Below, piece by piece: positions 8,294 to 15,829 of a DNA stretch of 28,316 bases. The notes below the pieces were generated by a model. That model was not told where the DNA came from and searched no databases. It worked only from the letters and a program-made list of their open reading frames with translations. This DNA comes from Paramuribaculum sp. (lineage in GTDB: Bacteria; Bacteroidota; Bacteroidia; Bacteroidales; Muribaculaceae): NCBI GenBank assembly GCA_009775605.1, contig VSPV01000016.1, forward strand, positions 1-28,316. The letters are read 5' to 3'. Numbering within the stretch: the stretch's first letter is position 1; each line of letters opens with the position of its first letter. Position numbers and translations under genes: made by a program.

Positions 8294-9484
8294 TCAGAAT
8301 ATCACCTGGATACGTGCCTGCACCATGTTTACGTGACGGTCAGGAACCACGTCGCTGCCTTTCACGTTGGTGTAGCAGTAGCGCAGACGTGCTATCACGT
8401 ATTTGTTCACATAGTAGTTGAACGTAAGCGAGGCATCGTTGGAACGGCCGCCGAATATGCCTGCTTCTGAGCAGTTGGCGTCGGTGTAGTTGTAGCCTGC
8501 AACCAGTTCGAGGGTTTTGGGAGCGGGAGTGGCGAGGCCGGCATCGGCATGCGAATAGCCGTAGTCGCCGCCAATCAGAATGCCGCGGAGAAGACCGTAG
8601 ACACCGCTTGCTTTATAAGACTTGAGGTCGTCTTTACGAGCCACGTTCATATAATAGTACTGTCCTTCGAGAGCCAGACGGTTCTTGGCCACGAGGAGCT
8701 CAGGGGTGAATTTGAAGACCGAAGAGGCATCCGTTACGTCGGCGCTGAGCATGGATGTTTTGCACACGCGGGTGGGGAAGTTGGCGCCGAAATCGAAATA
8801 GCCCTGGCTTACGGTGTACTCGCCGTCCTCTTCAGTGGCTTTGTGGAGAGCGCTCTGGATCCAGCCGGAAACGCCTGCCTGGACTATGAGACCGGTGGAA
8901 TGAAGCGGGCGATACACTAGTCGTGTGAGGCCGCCGTAGCTTGCTTTGCCCTGCTGATTGGAGGGCGTGGTGAGCGAGGTACCGTCCAGAATTGCGCTTA
9001 CTCCGGCAAAGAATGCTTTGTGGTCATACACATACATGATACCGAGGTTACGGCCGGTGGCTTTGAAAAAGTCGTCGGATGTAGGCGCTTCCATGGCCGG
9101 TTTCATCGAGCTTGATGTGGCGGCGTTGAGGCCGAACTGATGCACGAAATAACCGCCGCGAAGAAGGTTGGAGCCGTTGAATTTATACTGGAGGTAGACA
9201 TCTTTCATGCTGAGTTTGCCGAAACCGTAGCCAACGTCGATTTTGGCAGCCCAGTTGCCGTATGACATCTTGCCGCCGAAACGGATATCGGGCATAGCCA
9301 CACCTGCGTTCAGGCCGTCGCCGCCGGGAGTATATACAGCGCCGTCAAGCAGGATGCGGCCGGCAGGAGTGATGGTGAGTTTATCCACCTTGATGGAAGG
9401 AATGCTGTCCAGAGCTGCGGAAGCCGAGGGCACTGCCATAGCCGCAAACAATGCGGCGCAAAGCAGGGAATGTGAACGTTTCAT
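8294..9484 (-). CDS. OprO/OprP-type phosphate-selective porin
   Basis: This 396-aa protein has a signal peptide ending near PSASA (residue 23). After a short linker come repeated amphipathic strands (GRILLDGAVYTP, DIRFGGKMSYGNWAAKIDVGYGFGKLSMKDVYLQYKF in consecutive pieces, and GGYFVHQFGL) and a C-terminal aromatic residue (QARIQVIF). This matches the porin O/P family, which forms 16-stranded outer-membrane barrels that pass phosphate or polyphosphate; Bacteroidota members are annotated the same way. Anion specificity is inferred from the family, not from any residue identified here. The convergent acid phosphatase supports a phosphate-related role. A -7 element lies upstream at 9620-9627. 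Confidence 0.82.
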   Translation of the reverse strand: MKRSHSLLCAALFAAMAVPSASAALDSIPSIKVDKLTITPAGRILLDGAVYTPGGDGLNAGVAMPDIRFGGKMSYGNWAAKIDVGYGFGKLSMKDVYLQYKFNGSNLLRGGYFVHQFGLNAATSSSMKPAMEAPTSDDFFKATGRNLGIMYVYDHKAFFAGVSAILDGTSLTTPSNQQGKASYGGLTRLVYRPLHSTGLIVQAGVSGWIQSALHKATEEDGEYTVSQGYFDFGANFPTRVCKTSMLSADVTDASSVFKFTPELLVAKNRLALEGQYYYMNVARKDDLKSYKASGVYGLLRGILIGGDYGYSHADAGLATPAPKTLELVAGYNYTDANCSEAGIFGGRSNDASLTFNYYVNKYVIARLRYCYTNVKGSDVVPDRHVNMVQARIQVIF

Positions 9485-9619
9485 AATAAAACTAATTGGG
9501 TTATAGGTTGAATAACTTGAATTCCAGATTTATAAACTTCCCGCATCCAAAGGCCAATTAACGGATCGGGATAAGGCCGACGTAATAAAATTTAATAATT
9601 TTTTAATATTAGGCAGATG

Positions 9620-9627
9620 CAAAGTTA
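9620..9627 (-). promoter_or_regulatory. Putative -7 element for the porin gene
   Basis: On the minus strand this reads TAACTTTG, an exact TAnnTTTG match, 135 bases upstream of the porin ATG. That implies a long 5' leader. No convincing -33 box was seen. Confidence 0.45.
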
Positions 9628-9680
9628 ATAAAAAAGAATATAGCGGTATGTTAAAAAGCGGAATATTCGGAAGTATTCTT

Positions 9681-9688
9681 TAATTTTG
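9681..9688 (+). promoter_or_regulatory. Putative -7 element for the DUF2130 gene
   Basis: TAATTTTG matches TAnnTTTG exactly and lies 20 bases before the ATG at 9709. The in-frame GTG at 9703 is also downstream, but the ATG is the more likely start. Confidence 0.55.
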
Positions 9689-9708
9689 TATACGTTCAAT
9701 CAGTGATT

Positions 9709-11085
9709 ATGAAAGATATAAAGTGTCCGAAGTGCGGAACTGTGTTCCAGGTGGATGACAATGACTATGCGGCGATAGCGGCGCAGGTGCGCGGCGAGGT
9801 TTTCAACGAAGAACTCCAGCAGCGTATGAAGGAGGTACGTGCCCGCTACGACGCGCGCCAAGAGTCAATAAGGCTCAACGCGGAGAGGGAATTCGACAGC
9901 CGTATGTCAAAGAAGGAACAGGAGCTTGGACAGCTTCAGAACGAGATAACACGTCTGTCAGGCATCATTGCCGGTTATGAAGCCACGAAGAAAACCGAGC
10001 TTACCGAACTTGAGAGCCGCAAGGACCGCGAGATATTCAATACCGCAGCCGAGAAAGACCGTAAGATAGCCTCGCTTGAGACTGCTCTTGCCGGAAAAGA
10101 GAGTGACCTGAAACTCGCTCTCTCCAAAGAACGCAACGAGGCCGCGCTTCAGGTGCAGAAAAAGGAGCAGGAGATAATGCGTCTGCAGGCCGATATAGAA
10201 GCCGGGCGGCTCGCTGCGGAAAACCGCGAGAGCCAGATCAGGGAGCAGCACAAGCTGCAGCTTCAGGACAAGCAGGACGAGATAGACCGTCTGAAAGATT
10301 TCAAGATGCGCCTTTCAACGAAGATGGTAGGCGAGACTCTCGAACAGCATTGCTCCATACAGTTCGAGCAGGCAAGGAGCATGGGTCTCTATCCCGAAGC
10401 AAGCTTTGAGAAGGACAGTACGGTGGTGGAGCACAGCAAGGGCGATTTCGTATTCCGCGACTATGTGGAAGGCCACGAGTATGTGTCGGTGATGTTCGAG
10501 ATGAAAAACGAGATGGATTCTACTTCGGCCAAGCACCGCAATGACGACTTTCTTGACAAGCTTGACAAGGACCGCGCACGCAAGGGCTGTGAGTATGCCG
10601 TGCTCGTTTCCATGCTCGAGACCGGCAATGAGCTTTACGACACCGGTATCGTCGACAAGAGCTATCGCTATCCCAAGATGATTGTGATCCGTCCGCAATT
10701 TTTCCTTCCGGTGCTCCGGCTTATAACCGAGGCCGCTAAAAAGGGATATAAGGAACGTCTGGCCTTGGTTCAGGAGCTCGACGCGGCCCGCAGCCAGACC
10801 ATGGACTTCGCCCGCTTCGAAGAGAAGATAGACCGTTTCCGCACCGCGTTCAGCAATAATGTGAAAGCGGCCCACAAGAAGTTCGAGGCCGCATGTGCCG
10901 GAATCGACAAGACCATCGAGGCCCTTGAGAAGCAGATAAAGACCCTGCGCGAGGTGAAGGCCAATTTCGAGGCTTCGGAACAGAAGCTGCTGAAAGCCAA
11001 CGAACAGGCCGAGGAAGACCTCACGGTAAAGAAACTGACCTACGGCATTCCGTCCATCCGCAAGAAAATAGAGGATGCCAAGTGA
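9709..11085 (+). CDS. DUF2130 domain protein with zinc ribbon and coiled coil
   Basis: This 458-aa cytoplasmic protein has no signal peptide or membrane segment. It opens with half a zinc ribbon (MKDIKCPKCGTVF, Cys6 and Cys9), followed by a long charged coiled coil (about residues 30-200, rich in E, K, Q and R). The conserved DUF2130 core runs from about 200 to 370 and includes KMVGETLEQHC, DFVFRD, MFEMKNEMDS and YAVLVSMLE. A second helical tail ends at IRKKIEDAK. In the core, FRD and the E-M-K segment resemble the D...ExK layout of PD-(D/E)XK nuclease folds. This is a suggestion from pattern only, and no activity is assigned. The start at ATG 9709 (MKDIK) is preferred to an in-frame GTG at 9703. 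Confidence 0.85.
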   Translation: MKDIKCPKCGTVFQVDDNDYAAIAAQVRGEVFNEELQQRMKEVRARYDARQESIRLNAEREFDSRMSKKEQELGQLQNEITRLSGIIAGYEATKKTELTELESRKDREIFNTAAEKDRKIASLETALAGKESDLKLALSKERNEAALQVQKKEQEIMRLQADIEAGRLAAENRESQIREQHKLQLQDKQDEIDRLKDFKMRLSTKMVGETLEQHCSIQFEQARSMGLYPEASFEKDSTVVEHSKGDFVFRDYVEGHEYVSVMFEMKNEMDSTSAKHRNDDFLDKLDKDRARKGCEYAVLVSMLETGNELYDTGIVDKSYRYPKMIVIRPQFFLPVLRLITEAAKKGYKERLALVQELDAARSQTMDFARFEEKIDRFRTAFSNNVKAAHKKFEAACAGIDKTIEALEKQIKTLREVKANFEASEQKLLKANEQAEEDLTVKKLTYGIPSIRKKIEDAK

Positions 11086-11119
11086 CCTCCGGTAAGAGAG
11101 AAATATCGGATTGAATTAG

Positions 11120-11127
11120 TAATTTTG
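11120..11127 (+). promoter_or_regulatory. Putative -7 element for the AI-2E family gene
   Basis: TAATTTTG is an exact TAnnTTTG match, 66 bases upstream of the ATG at 11194 and 34 bases after the DUF2130 stop. The in-frame TTG at 11125 lies inside this element, so it cannot be the start if the promoter is real. Confidence 0.5.
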
Positions 11128-11193
11128 CGGCATCAACTCAAACCAGCAGCCGTATCGCATTTTATTTCCGGCCCGGAGCCGGCTTTTACCCAA

Positions 11194-12351
11194 ATGACAG
11201 AACGCAGACCTTATACTTTCGACCGGGTGGTGCGACTTGTAATCACCATCGTCATTGTTCTCGCCGCAATCTGGCTTATCGACATTCTGAAGGATGTGCT
11301 ACTTCCTTTTCTTGTGGCATGTCTGATTGCATATCTGTTTGAACCATTTGTACAGTTCAACCGTCGGCTTCTGCATCTCCGCGGACGTGTGACGGCCATT
11401 TTCGTCACTCTTTTTGAAGCGGTTTTCTTCCTTGCGGCACTCGGTTATTTCATAATACCGGTGATTGTTTCGGAAATCAACCAGATGGCTGATGTGCTCA
11501 GCGCCTATGCCTCATCAAAAATGACCCTGAGCGATGAAGGGATGCTTGCCGAGCTACATAATTATATACGCAGCAAGATCGACTTCCACGGCATAGCCGA
11601 ACTGCTCAAGTCGCAACAGGTGATGGGGATGGTGGAGAATACGCTGTCTACCGTCTGGAGCGTCATTACCGGAAGCATTTCAGTGATAATAGGCCTGTTC
11701 AACTGGCTCATTGTCATTCTCTATGTGGTGTTCATAATGATAGATTATGAGCGCCTCAGCCGCGGATTCCGGCTGATGGTGCCTCCGAAAATGCGTGGTA
11801 CGGCCGGGAAAATTGGCCGGGATATAAAGGACAGCATGAACCATTATTTCCGCGGACAGGCGCTCATAGCCCTGATTGTGGGAGTGCTCTTCAGTATCGG
11901 GTTCACTATCATCGACCTCCCTATGGCCATTCTTCTGGGAATGTTCATCGGGGTGCTCAATCTCGTGCCTTATCTGCAGCTGATATCGCTGTTGCCCACC
12001 ACGCTGCTCTGTATGGTCTATGCCATAGGAGGGGGGCAGGAGTTCTGGCCCATCTTCCTGGAGAGTATTGCGGTTTACTGCGTGGTGCAGGTGATACAGG
12101 ACTTTTTCCTCACTCCGAAAATCATGGGTAAGGCCATGGGACTGAATCCGGCCATAATCCTCCTTTCGCTTTCGGTGTGGGGCACATTGCTCGGAATGGT
12201 GGGCCTGATAATAGCCCTGCCGCTCACCACTTTGCTTCTGAGCTACTACAACACCTACATAATCCGCCGCGACGACACCCCTGACAATCCCGACGCGGGC
12301 GAGCGCGAGGCCGAAGAACTCGAAAGCGCCGAAACCCTTCCTTTCAACTGA
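11194..12351 (+). CDS. AI-2E/PerM family membrane transporter
   Basis: This 385-aa polytopic inner-membrane protein has hydrophobic segments near residues 14-31, 34-50, 67-92, 155-185, 222-240, 243-285 and 290-352. Family signatures are seen: RGQALIALIVG, the NLVPY motif in the central membrane region, and KIMGKAMGLNPAIILLSL near the C-terminus. Members have been linked to autoinducer-2 export, cation/proton antiport and other roles; the substrate of this one is unknown. The tail after residue 357 is acidic and soluble. The start is the ATG at 11194 (MTERRPYTFD), because the upstream in-frame extension overlaps the -7 element. A strong terminator follows. Confidence 0.9.
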   Translation: MTERRPYTFDRVVRLVITIVIVLAAIWLIDILKDVLLPFLVACLIAYLFEPFVQFNRRLLHLRGRVTAIFVTLFEAVFFLAALGYFIIPVIVSEINQMADVLSAYASSKMTLSDEGMLAELHNYIRSKIDFHGIAELLKSQQVMGMVENTLSTVWSVITGSISVIIGLFNWLIVILYVVFIMIDYERLSRGFRLMVPPKMRGTAGKIGRDIKDSMNHYFRGQALIALIVGVLFSIGFTIIDLPMAILLGMFIGVLNLVPYLQLISLLPTTLLCMVYAIGGGQEFWPIFLESIAVYCVVQVIQDFFLTPKIMGKAMGLNPAIILLSLSVWGTLLGMVGLIIALPLTTLLLSYYNTYIIRRDDTPDNPDAGEREAEELESAETLPFN

Positions 12352-12371
12352 ATTCTTTAGATGGAAAAATA

Positions 12372-12407
12372 AGCGGCATGCCACATTTCAATCTGTGGCA
12401 TGCCGCT
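12372..12407. terminator. Strong terminator between AI-2E and PNGase genes
   Basis: A perfect 14-bp stem (AGCGGCATGCCACA with TGTGGCATGCCGCT) encloses an 8-base loop. It is followed by GTTTT on the plus strand and TTATTTTTCC on the minus strand, so it can stop both convergent genes. Confidence 0.85.
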
Positions 12408-12464
12408 GTTTTAGGTGGAACCGGCTAAGTGAATTCCCGGGGATTACATCTGCCCTTAGGGGTA

Positions 12465-14156
12465 TCAGTAGAGGAGGGTTCCGGAGAGGCACCAGTAGCT
12501 GTTGCTGCCGCCTTCGGGTGCTCCCTGAGGTATTTTCACGGTGATGGTGTGTTCGCCGGCCTCGAGGTCGCCAAGGTAGATGTATTCGGGGTTGGTTACC
12601 GTAGCGGGGCACCAGTTGGAACGGCTGAGGTCAGATGAGCTGAGACCGTTGGAGAAGTTGCCCGAGCAGGGGTTCCAGTTGCGGTATGTGCCGCAATCCT
12701 CGCGCCAGGGCACGAATGAAATCACCTGTTTGCCGTCAACAAGGATGGTGTTCGGCTTCTGGTTGAACTCATCGCCGCCTCCCCAGCCGCCGTGGCCGGT
12801 GGTGAGGTAATAGAGGATGGCATTCTTCACCGGCTCCTTGAGGGTGAATTTCACGTTGAGTGAGTCGTTGAGCAGGAACACGGGGTAAGGCTGGCCGGCC
12901 TGTTCGAGATAGTTCACGGTGTTGAACAGAGGCTTCGTGCGGAACGATTTGCGCTCTCCGCTGGGATAATATTTGAGCATCACGGATACCTTGTGGCCTT
13001 TGGAATCCCAGTTGCCGATGTAGGCGCCGATCCACTGCTCGCCGACAAGACGCTCTGCAAGGCTTGTGACCTCGGTCTTGTAGTTTACGGAATCAACCCA
13101 TTCCTGACCGCGTACTTTGTTGTGGTTGAAGGCGCGTACACCGAAACCGGTGAAGAAGCGCATCAGCTCCATGGGCACGTTGTAATCGGGAGTGGAAACG
13201 AGACCGTGATAGTCGGTGTCGCCTGATTTGAACGAGGGAACGGAATTGAGGTCGCGGATAGCGTCGATAAACGACTGTTTCTTGTCGGTGGGCACCATGA
13301 ATACTGAGCCGGTGCGGTCGTAGGCGTCGCCGTCGGAGTACTGTACCACTTCCACAAACACGTCGCGGTCGTTCACGCTGTCGGGGAGCTGCACTTTCTT
13401 GAGGATGATTGTGCCGCCGCCCACATTGTAGATTTCGCCGTCCTTGAGGGCTTCGGGTATCTTGGCGCCGTCAAAGTTGATGCGCTGCTGGTCGAATACC
13501 GGTACAGTGATTACGTTGGCGTGGTTGATGTCATACTGGAAATCGTAGGCATCAAGTTTGTTGCCCCACGATTCGGGCATGAGGTCGCGCACCTGTTTGA
13601 GGGGCGTGATGGCAGTGGCTTCCTGAATCTGGTCGCCGTTGCGGATGATGCGGAGCACGAGACCGTCGGGCACTCCCACACCTGCCTGCGGTGTGCCGCG
13701 GAAGGGAATTGCGGTGGTGTACCAGATGTCGATGGTGTTGGAGTTTACGCTCGTGCGCATGATTTTGCAGTCAAGACCCAGGTATTTGTCCTCGCCGATT
13801 TCCTTGAGGCCTTTGCCCATGTCGAAGGGAGTGGCGCAGGAGATTACGGTGCCGTCGGGGAGCTGGGCCCAGCGAAGCGATTCGTGTGAGGCATAGTCAA
13901 CATAGCTCTTTATCACGGGAACGCGGGGACCGTTGCCGTTGTCGGGACGGCGTCGGGAGCTTTCGAGTGCCACCTGATCGCCGATTACGGTCATTGTCAT
14001 GGTTCCGGGCGCTACATGACCTTTGTAGGAATTCTGATAGGTAACTTCAATACCTTTGGCATTGCGCACGCTCTTTACGATGTTGGGCGCTTTGGCAGCC
14101 GAGGCAGTAATGCAGCCTGCCAGTACGGCTACGGCTGTAAGCAAATACTTTCTCAT
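12465..14156 (-). CDS. PNGase F-like protein (peptide-N-glycosidase F family), two-domain with N-terminal extension
   Basis: PNGase F enzymes cleave the amide bond between Asn and the first GlcNAc of N-glycans. This 563-aa exported protein has an extra N-terminal domain (about 25-250), then a region I could align by eye with Elizabethkingia PNGase F. DAYDRTGSVF (D280) matches the segment holding catalytic D60. SKGHKVSVML matches KGREYSV. TTGHGGWGGGDEF matches TTISGWGH with E463 at the E206 position. CSGNF and SRSNWCPATV match SPGNW and RAGWCPG. The position of PNGase F E118 appears to be G381 (in IGNW), so full activity is not assured. The signal peptide also contains a perfect lipobox, LAGC (Cys15), so it may be a lipoprotein. 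Its promoter (14191-14198) lies between it and mltG. Confidence 0.82.
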   Translation of the reverse strand: MRKYLLTAVAVLAGCITASAAKAPNIVKSVRNAKGIEVTYQNSYKGHVAPGTMTMTVIGDQVALESSRRRPDNGNGPRVPVIKSYVDYASHESLRWAQLPDGTVISCATPFDMGKGLKEIGEDKYLGLDCKIMRTSVNSNTIDIWYTTAIPFRGTPQAGVGVPDGLVLRIIRNGDQIQEATAITPLKQVRDLMPESWGNKLDAYDFQYDINHANVITVPVFDQQRINFDGAKIPEALKDGEIYNVGGGTIILKKVQLPDSVNDRDVFVEVVQYSDGDAYDRTGSVFMVPTDKKQSFIDAIRDLNSVPSFKSGDTDYHGLVSTPDYNVPMELMRFFTGFGVRAFNHNKVRGQEWVDSVNYKTEVTSLAERLVGEQWIGAYIGNWDSKGHKVSVMLKYYPSGERKSFRTKPLFNTVNYLEQAGQPYPVFLLNDSLNVKFTLKEPVKNAILYYLTTGHGGWGGGDEFNQKPNTILVDGKQVISFVPWREDCGTYRNWNPCSGNFSNGLSSSDLSRSNWCPATVTNPEYIYLGDLEAGEHTITVKIPQGAPEGGSNSYWCLSGTLLY

Positions 14157-14190
14157 GGATGATGTTTTGTTTTGATTGGTTAACTGAGTA

Positions 14191-14198
14191 CAAAGGTA
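14191..14198 (-). promoter_or_regulatory. Putative -7 element for the PNGase F-like gene
   Basis: On the minus strand this reads TACCTTTG, an exact TAnnTTTG match 34 bases upstream of the ATG at 14156. It overlaps the T-run of the mltG terminator, so the mltG unit ends where the next transcript begins. Confidence 0.5.
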
Positions 14199-14202
14199 AA
14201 AA

Positions 14203-14227
14203 AATCCGCAGAATATTCATGCGGATT
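14203..14227 (-). terminator. Terminator after mltG
   Basis: A perfect 8-bp stem (AATCCGCA with TGCGGATT) has a 9-base loop. On the minus strand it runs into seven T's. It begins 18 bases past the mltG stop codon and directly abuts the putative promoter of the PNGase F-like gene. Confidence 0.8.
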
Positions 14228-14245
14228 CTTTCATTCATGCAGATT

Positions 14246-15319
14246 TTATTTAATGCCTCTGCGGTTTAGCTCTTTCTGATATCGCCGGGCGTTGGCGGTA
14301 TGGGTGGCATAGTCGGAGGCGAAATTGTGATAGCCCGAAAAATCCTCTTTGGCACACATATAAAGATAGGTATGGGCCGGGGCCGACAGCACACGGTCGA
14401 TAGTGGATTTCGAGGGCGTGCGTATGGGGCCGGGCGGCAGGCCGGGATGCAGATAGGTGTTGTAGGGCGACGGTGTGCGCAGGTGCTCTCCGGTGATTCT
14501 CCGCAGGGCGAAGTTGCCGGTGGCATATTTTACCGTCGGGTCGGCCTGCAGCAGCATTCCCTTCTTCAGGCGGTTCATATACAGCCGGGCTATCGCGGGG
14601 TATTCATCGGGCTTGGCCGATTCTTCCTCCACGATAGATGCAAGAGTGGCCACTTCAACCGGTGTAAGACCGAGTTTGCGGGCTTTTTCCCGTCGGTCGT
14701 CGGTCCAGAACCGGTCGCGGTACTGCGTCATGCGGCGCACTGCGGCCTCGGGGGTGGTGGTCCAGTAAAACTCGTAGCTGTCGGGGAGGAATGCGGCCAT
14801 GAACTCGGGGGCCTTGTAGCCTTGCGCGGTCAGTTCTTCGTTGCATGCCTGCAAGAATTCCTCGGGCGTGAAGTCGAGTTGCGACGCTATGATTCCGGCA
14901 AGCTGCTGAAGGGTGCGCGCACTGTTCCAGCTCACTCTTACGGGGGTCTGCATTCCGTGCGCGAGGTTTCTGGAGATGGAAAGCGTGCGCTGTCCGTGAC
15001 GTATCAGGTAGGCTCCCGCCGCGCGCCGCGGCTCTCCGCCAACGGCAGAGAAGAAGGTCATTATGCGGTTGGCCTCGGCTGAGCCAAGCCGTGCGCGAAG
15101 GGAGTCGGACATGGATTTTTCAGTAGCGTCACGCGGAATGTATAGCCATGTGTCGTTGCCTTTGTAGGGGTGCATGGCCATACCTGCGGCCACACCGGCT
15201 ATCACCAGCGCCACTACTATAATAATGCCGCCGATCCACAGCAAGCGACGCCGCGCGTCGCCGCCCTTTCTGGCGGAAGCGCGCGGCGTGCGTTTCTTTA
15301 CAGGTCGGTTCTGAGCCAT
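14246..15319 (-). CDS. mltG: Endolytic murein transglycosylase MltG
   Basis: MltG cleaves nascent glycan strands at the inner membrane and helps set peptidoglycan strand length. This 357-aa protein has a basic cytoplasmic N-terminus, one membrane anchor (about residues 27-48), a LysM-like region and the YceG catalytic domain. The signature ASIVEEESAK holds the expected catalytic glutamate (E231, matching E. coli E218). MNRLKKGMLLQADPTVKYA and SPYNTYLHPGLPPGPI follow in the usual order. Its ATG overlaps the TGA of the upstream zinc-ribbon/TM2 gene by one base, so translation is probably coupled. A terminator at 14203-14227 ends the two-gene unit. Confidence 0.95.
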   Translation of the reverse strand: MAQNRPVKKRTPRASARKGGDARRRLLWIGGIIIVVALVIAGVAAGMAMHPYKGNDTWLYIPRDATEKSMSDSLRARLGSAEANRIMTFFSAVGGEPRRAAGAYLIRHGQRTLSISRNLAHGMQTPVRVSWNSARTLQQLAGIIASQLDFTPEEFLQACNEELTAQGYKAPEFMAAFLPDSYEFYWTTTPEAAVRRMTQYRDRFWTDDRREKARKLGLTPVEVATLASIVEEESAKPDEYPAIARLYMNRLKKGMLLQADPTVKYATGNFALRRITGEHLRTPSPYNTYLHPGLPPGPIRTPSKSTIDRVLSAPAHTYLYMCAKEDFSGYHNFASDYATHTANARRYQKELNRRGIK

Positions 15320-15756
15320 CAGAATACTGGGAACTTCGACTGGCTTACCACGTATTTTCTAATGAAAGTGCGGTTGTCCATCACGAACATCAGGATGCCC
15401 TGAACCAGTGCTATTATCTCCCAGAGGCCGCAGGTGACAATGGTAAGGAGAATTGAGAGAATGCCTCCTGTGGTTTTGCCAAGATAGAAATACTGGATGC
15501 CAAGGCCTCCGAGCAATATTGCGAGGAGGGCGCAGACGCCGCGGCTTTTTCCCGAAACGGGATCGGATGAGAACACGTCGTTGCGGTTGAAGTAGCTCTC
15601 TATGGCATCATTTGATGCTACAGATCCTTCGTCTAGGGCTGCTCCATAGGGGTTCTCGGGAGTAGCTCCGGGGGTATAGTCCACAGTCTGATGGCAGTAA
15701 GGGCATACTGTCATATTATCATCTATCAGTTGCTGGCAGTGGGGACACTTTTTCAT
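15319..15756 (-). CDS. Zinc-ribbon and TM2 domain membrane protein
   Basis: This 145-aa protein begins with a four-cysteine zinc ribbon (KKCPHCQQLI, then VCPYCHQ), then has a low-complexity linker and a TM2 domain. The TM2 domain is two membrane helices around LLGGLGIQYFYLGK and GGILSILLTIVTCGLWEII. The aromatic FYLG turn is the TM2 hallmark. TM2 proteins have no single known function. The start is the ATG at 15756 (MKKCPHC). A longer in-frame reading upstream would begin before the -7 element at 15800-15807 and has no family support. It overlaps mltG by one base, forming an operon. Confidence 0.85.
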   Translation of the reverse strand: MKKCPHCQQLIDDNMTVCPYCHQTVDYTPGATPENPYGAALDEGSVASNDAIESYFNRNDVFSSDPVSGKSRGVCALLAILLGGLGIQYFYLGKTTGGILSILLTIVTCGLWEIIALVQGILMFVMDNRTFIRKYVVSQSKFPVF

Positions 15757-15799
15757 TTTCTGTTGTAGTTTTTTGGTTAATGCTCTAATGTTAGACGCG

Positions 15800-15807
15800 C
15801 AAATATA
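15800..15807 (-). promoter_or_regulatory. Putative -7 element for the TM2-mltG operon
   Basis: On the minus strand this reads TATATTTG, an exact TAnnTTTG match 43 bases upstream of the ATG at 15756 and 22 bases past the stop of the upstream fucosidase gene. The operon can therefore be transcribed independently of the fucosidases. Confidence 0.5.
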
Positions 15808-15829
15808 ACCAAAAGTTGCAATCCTACGG

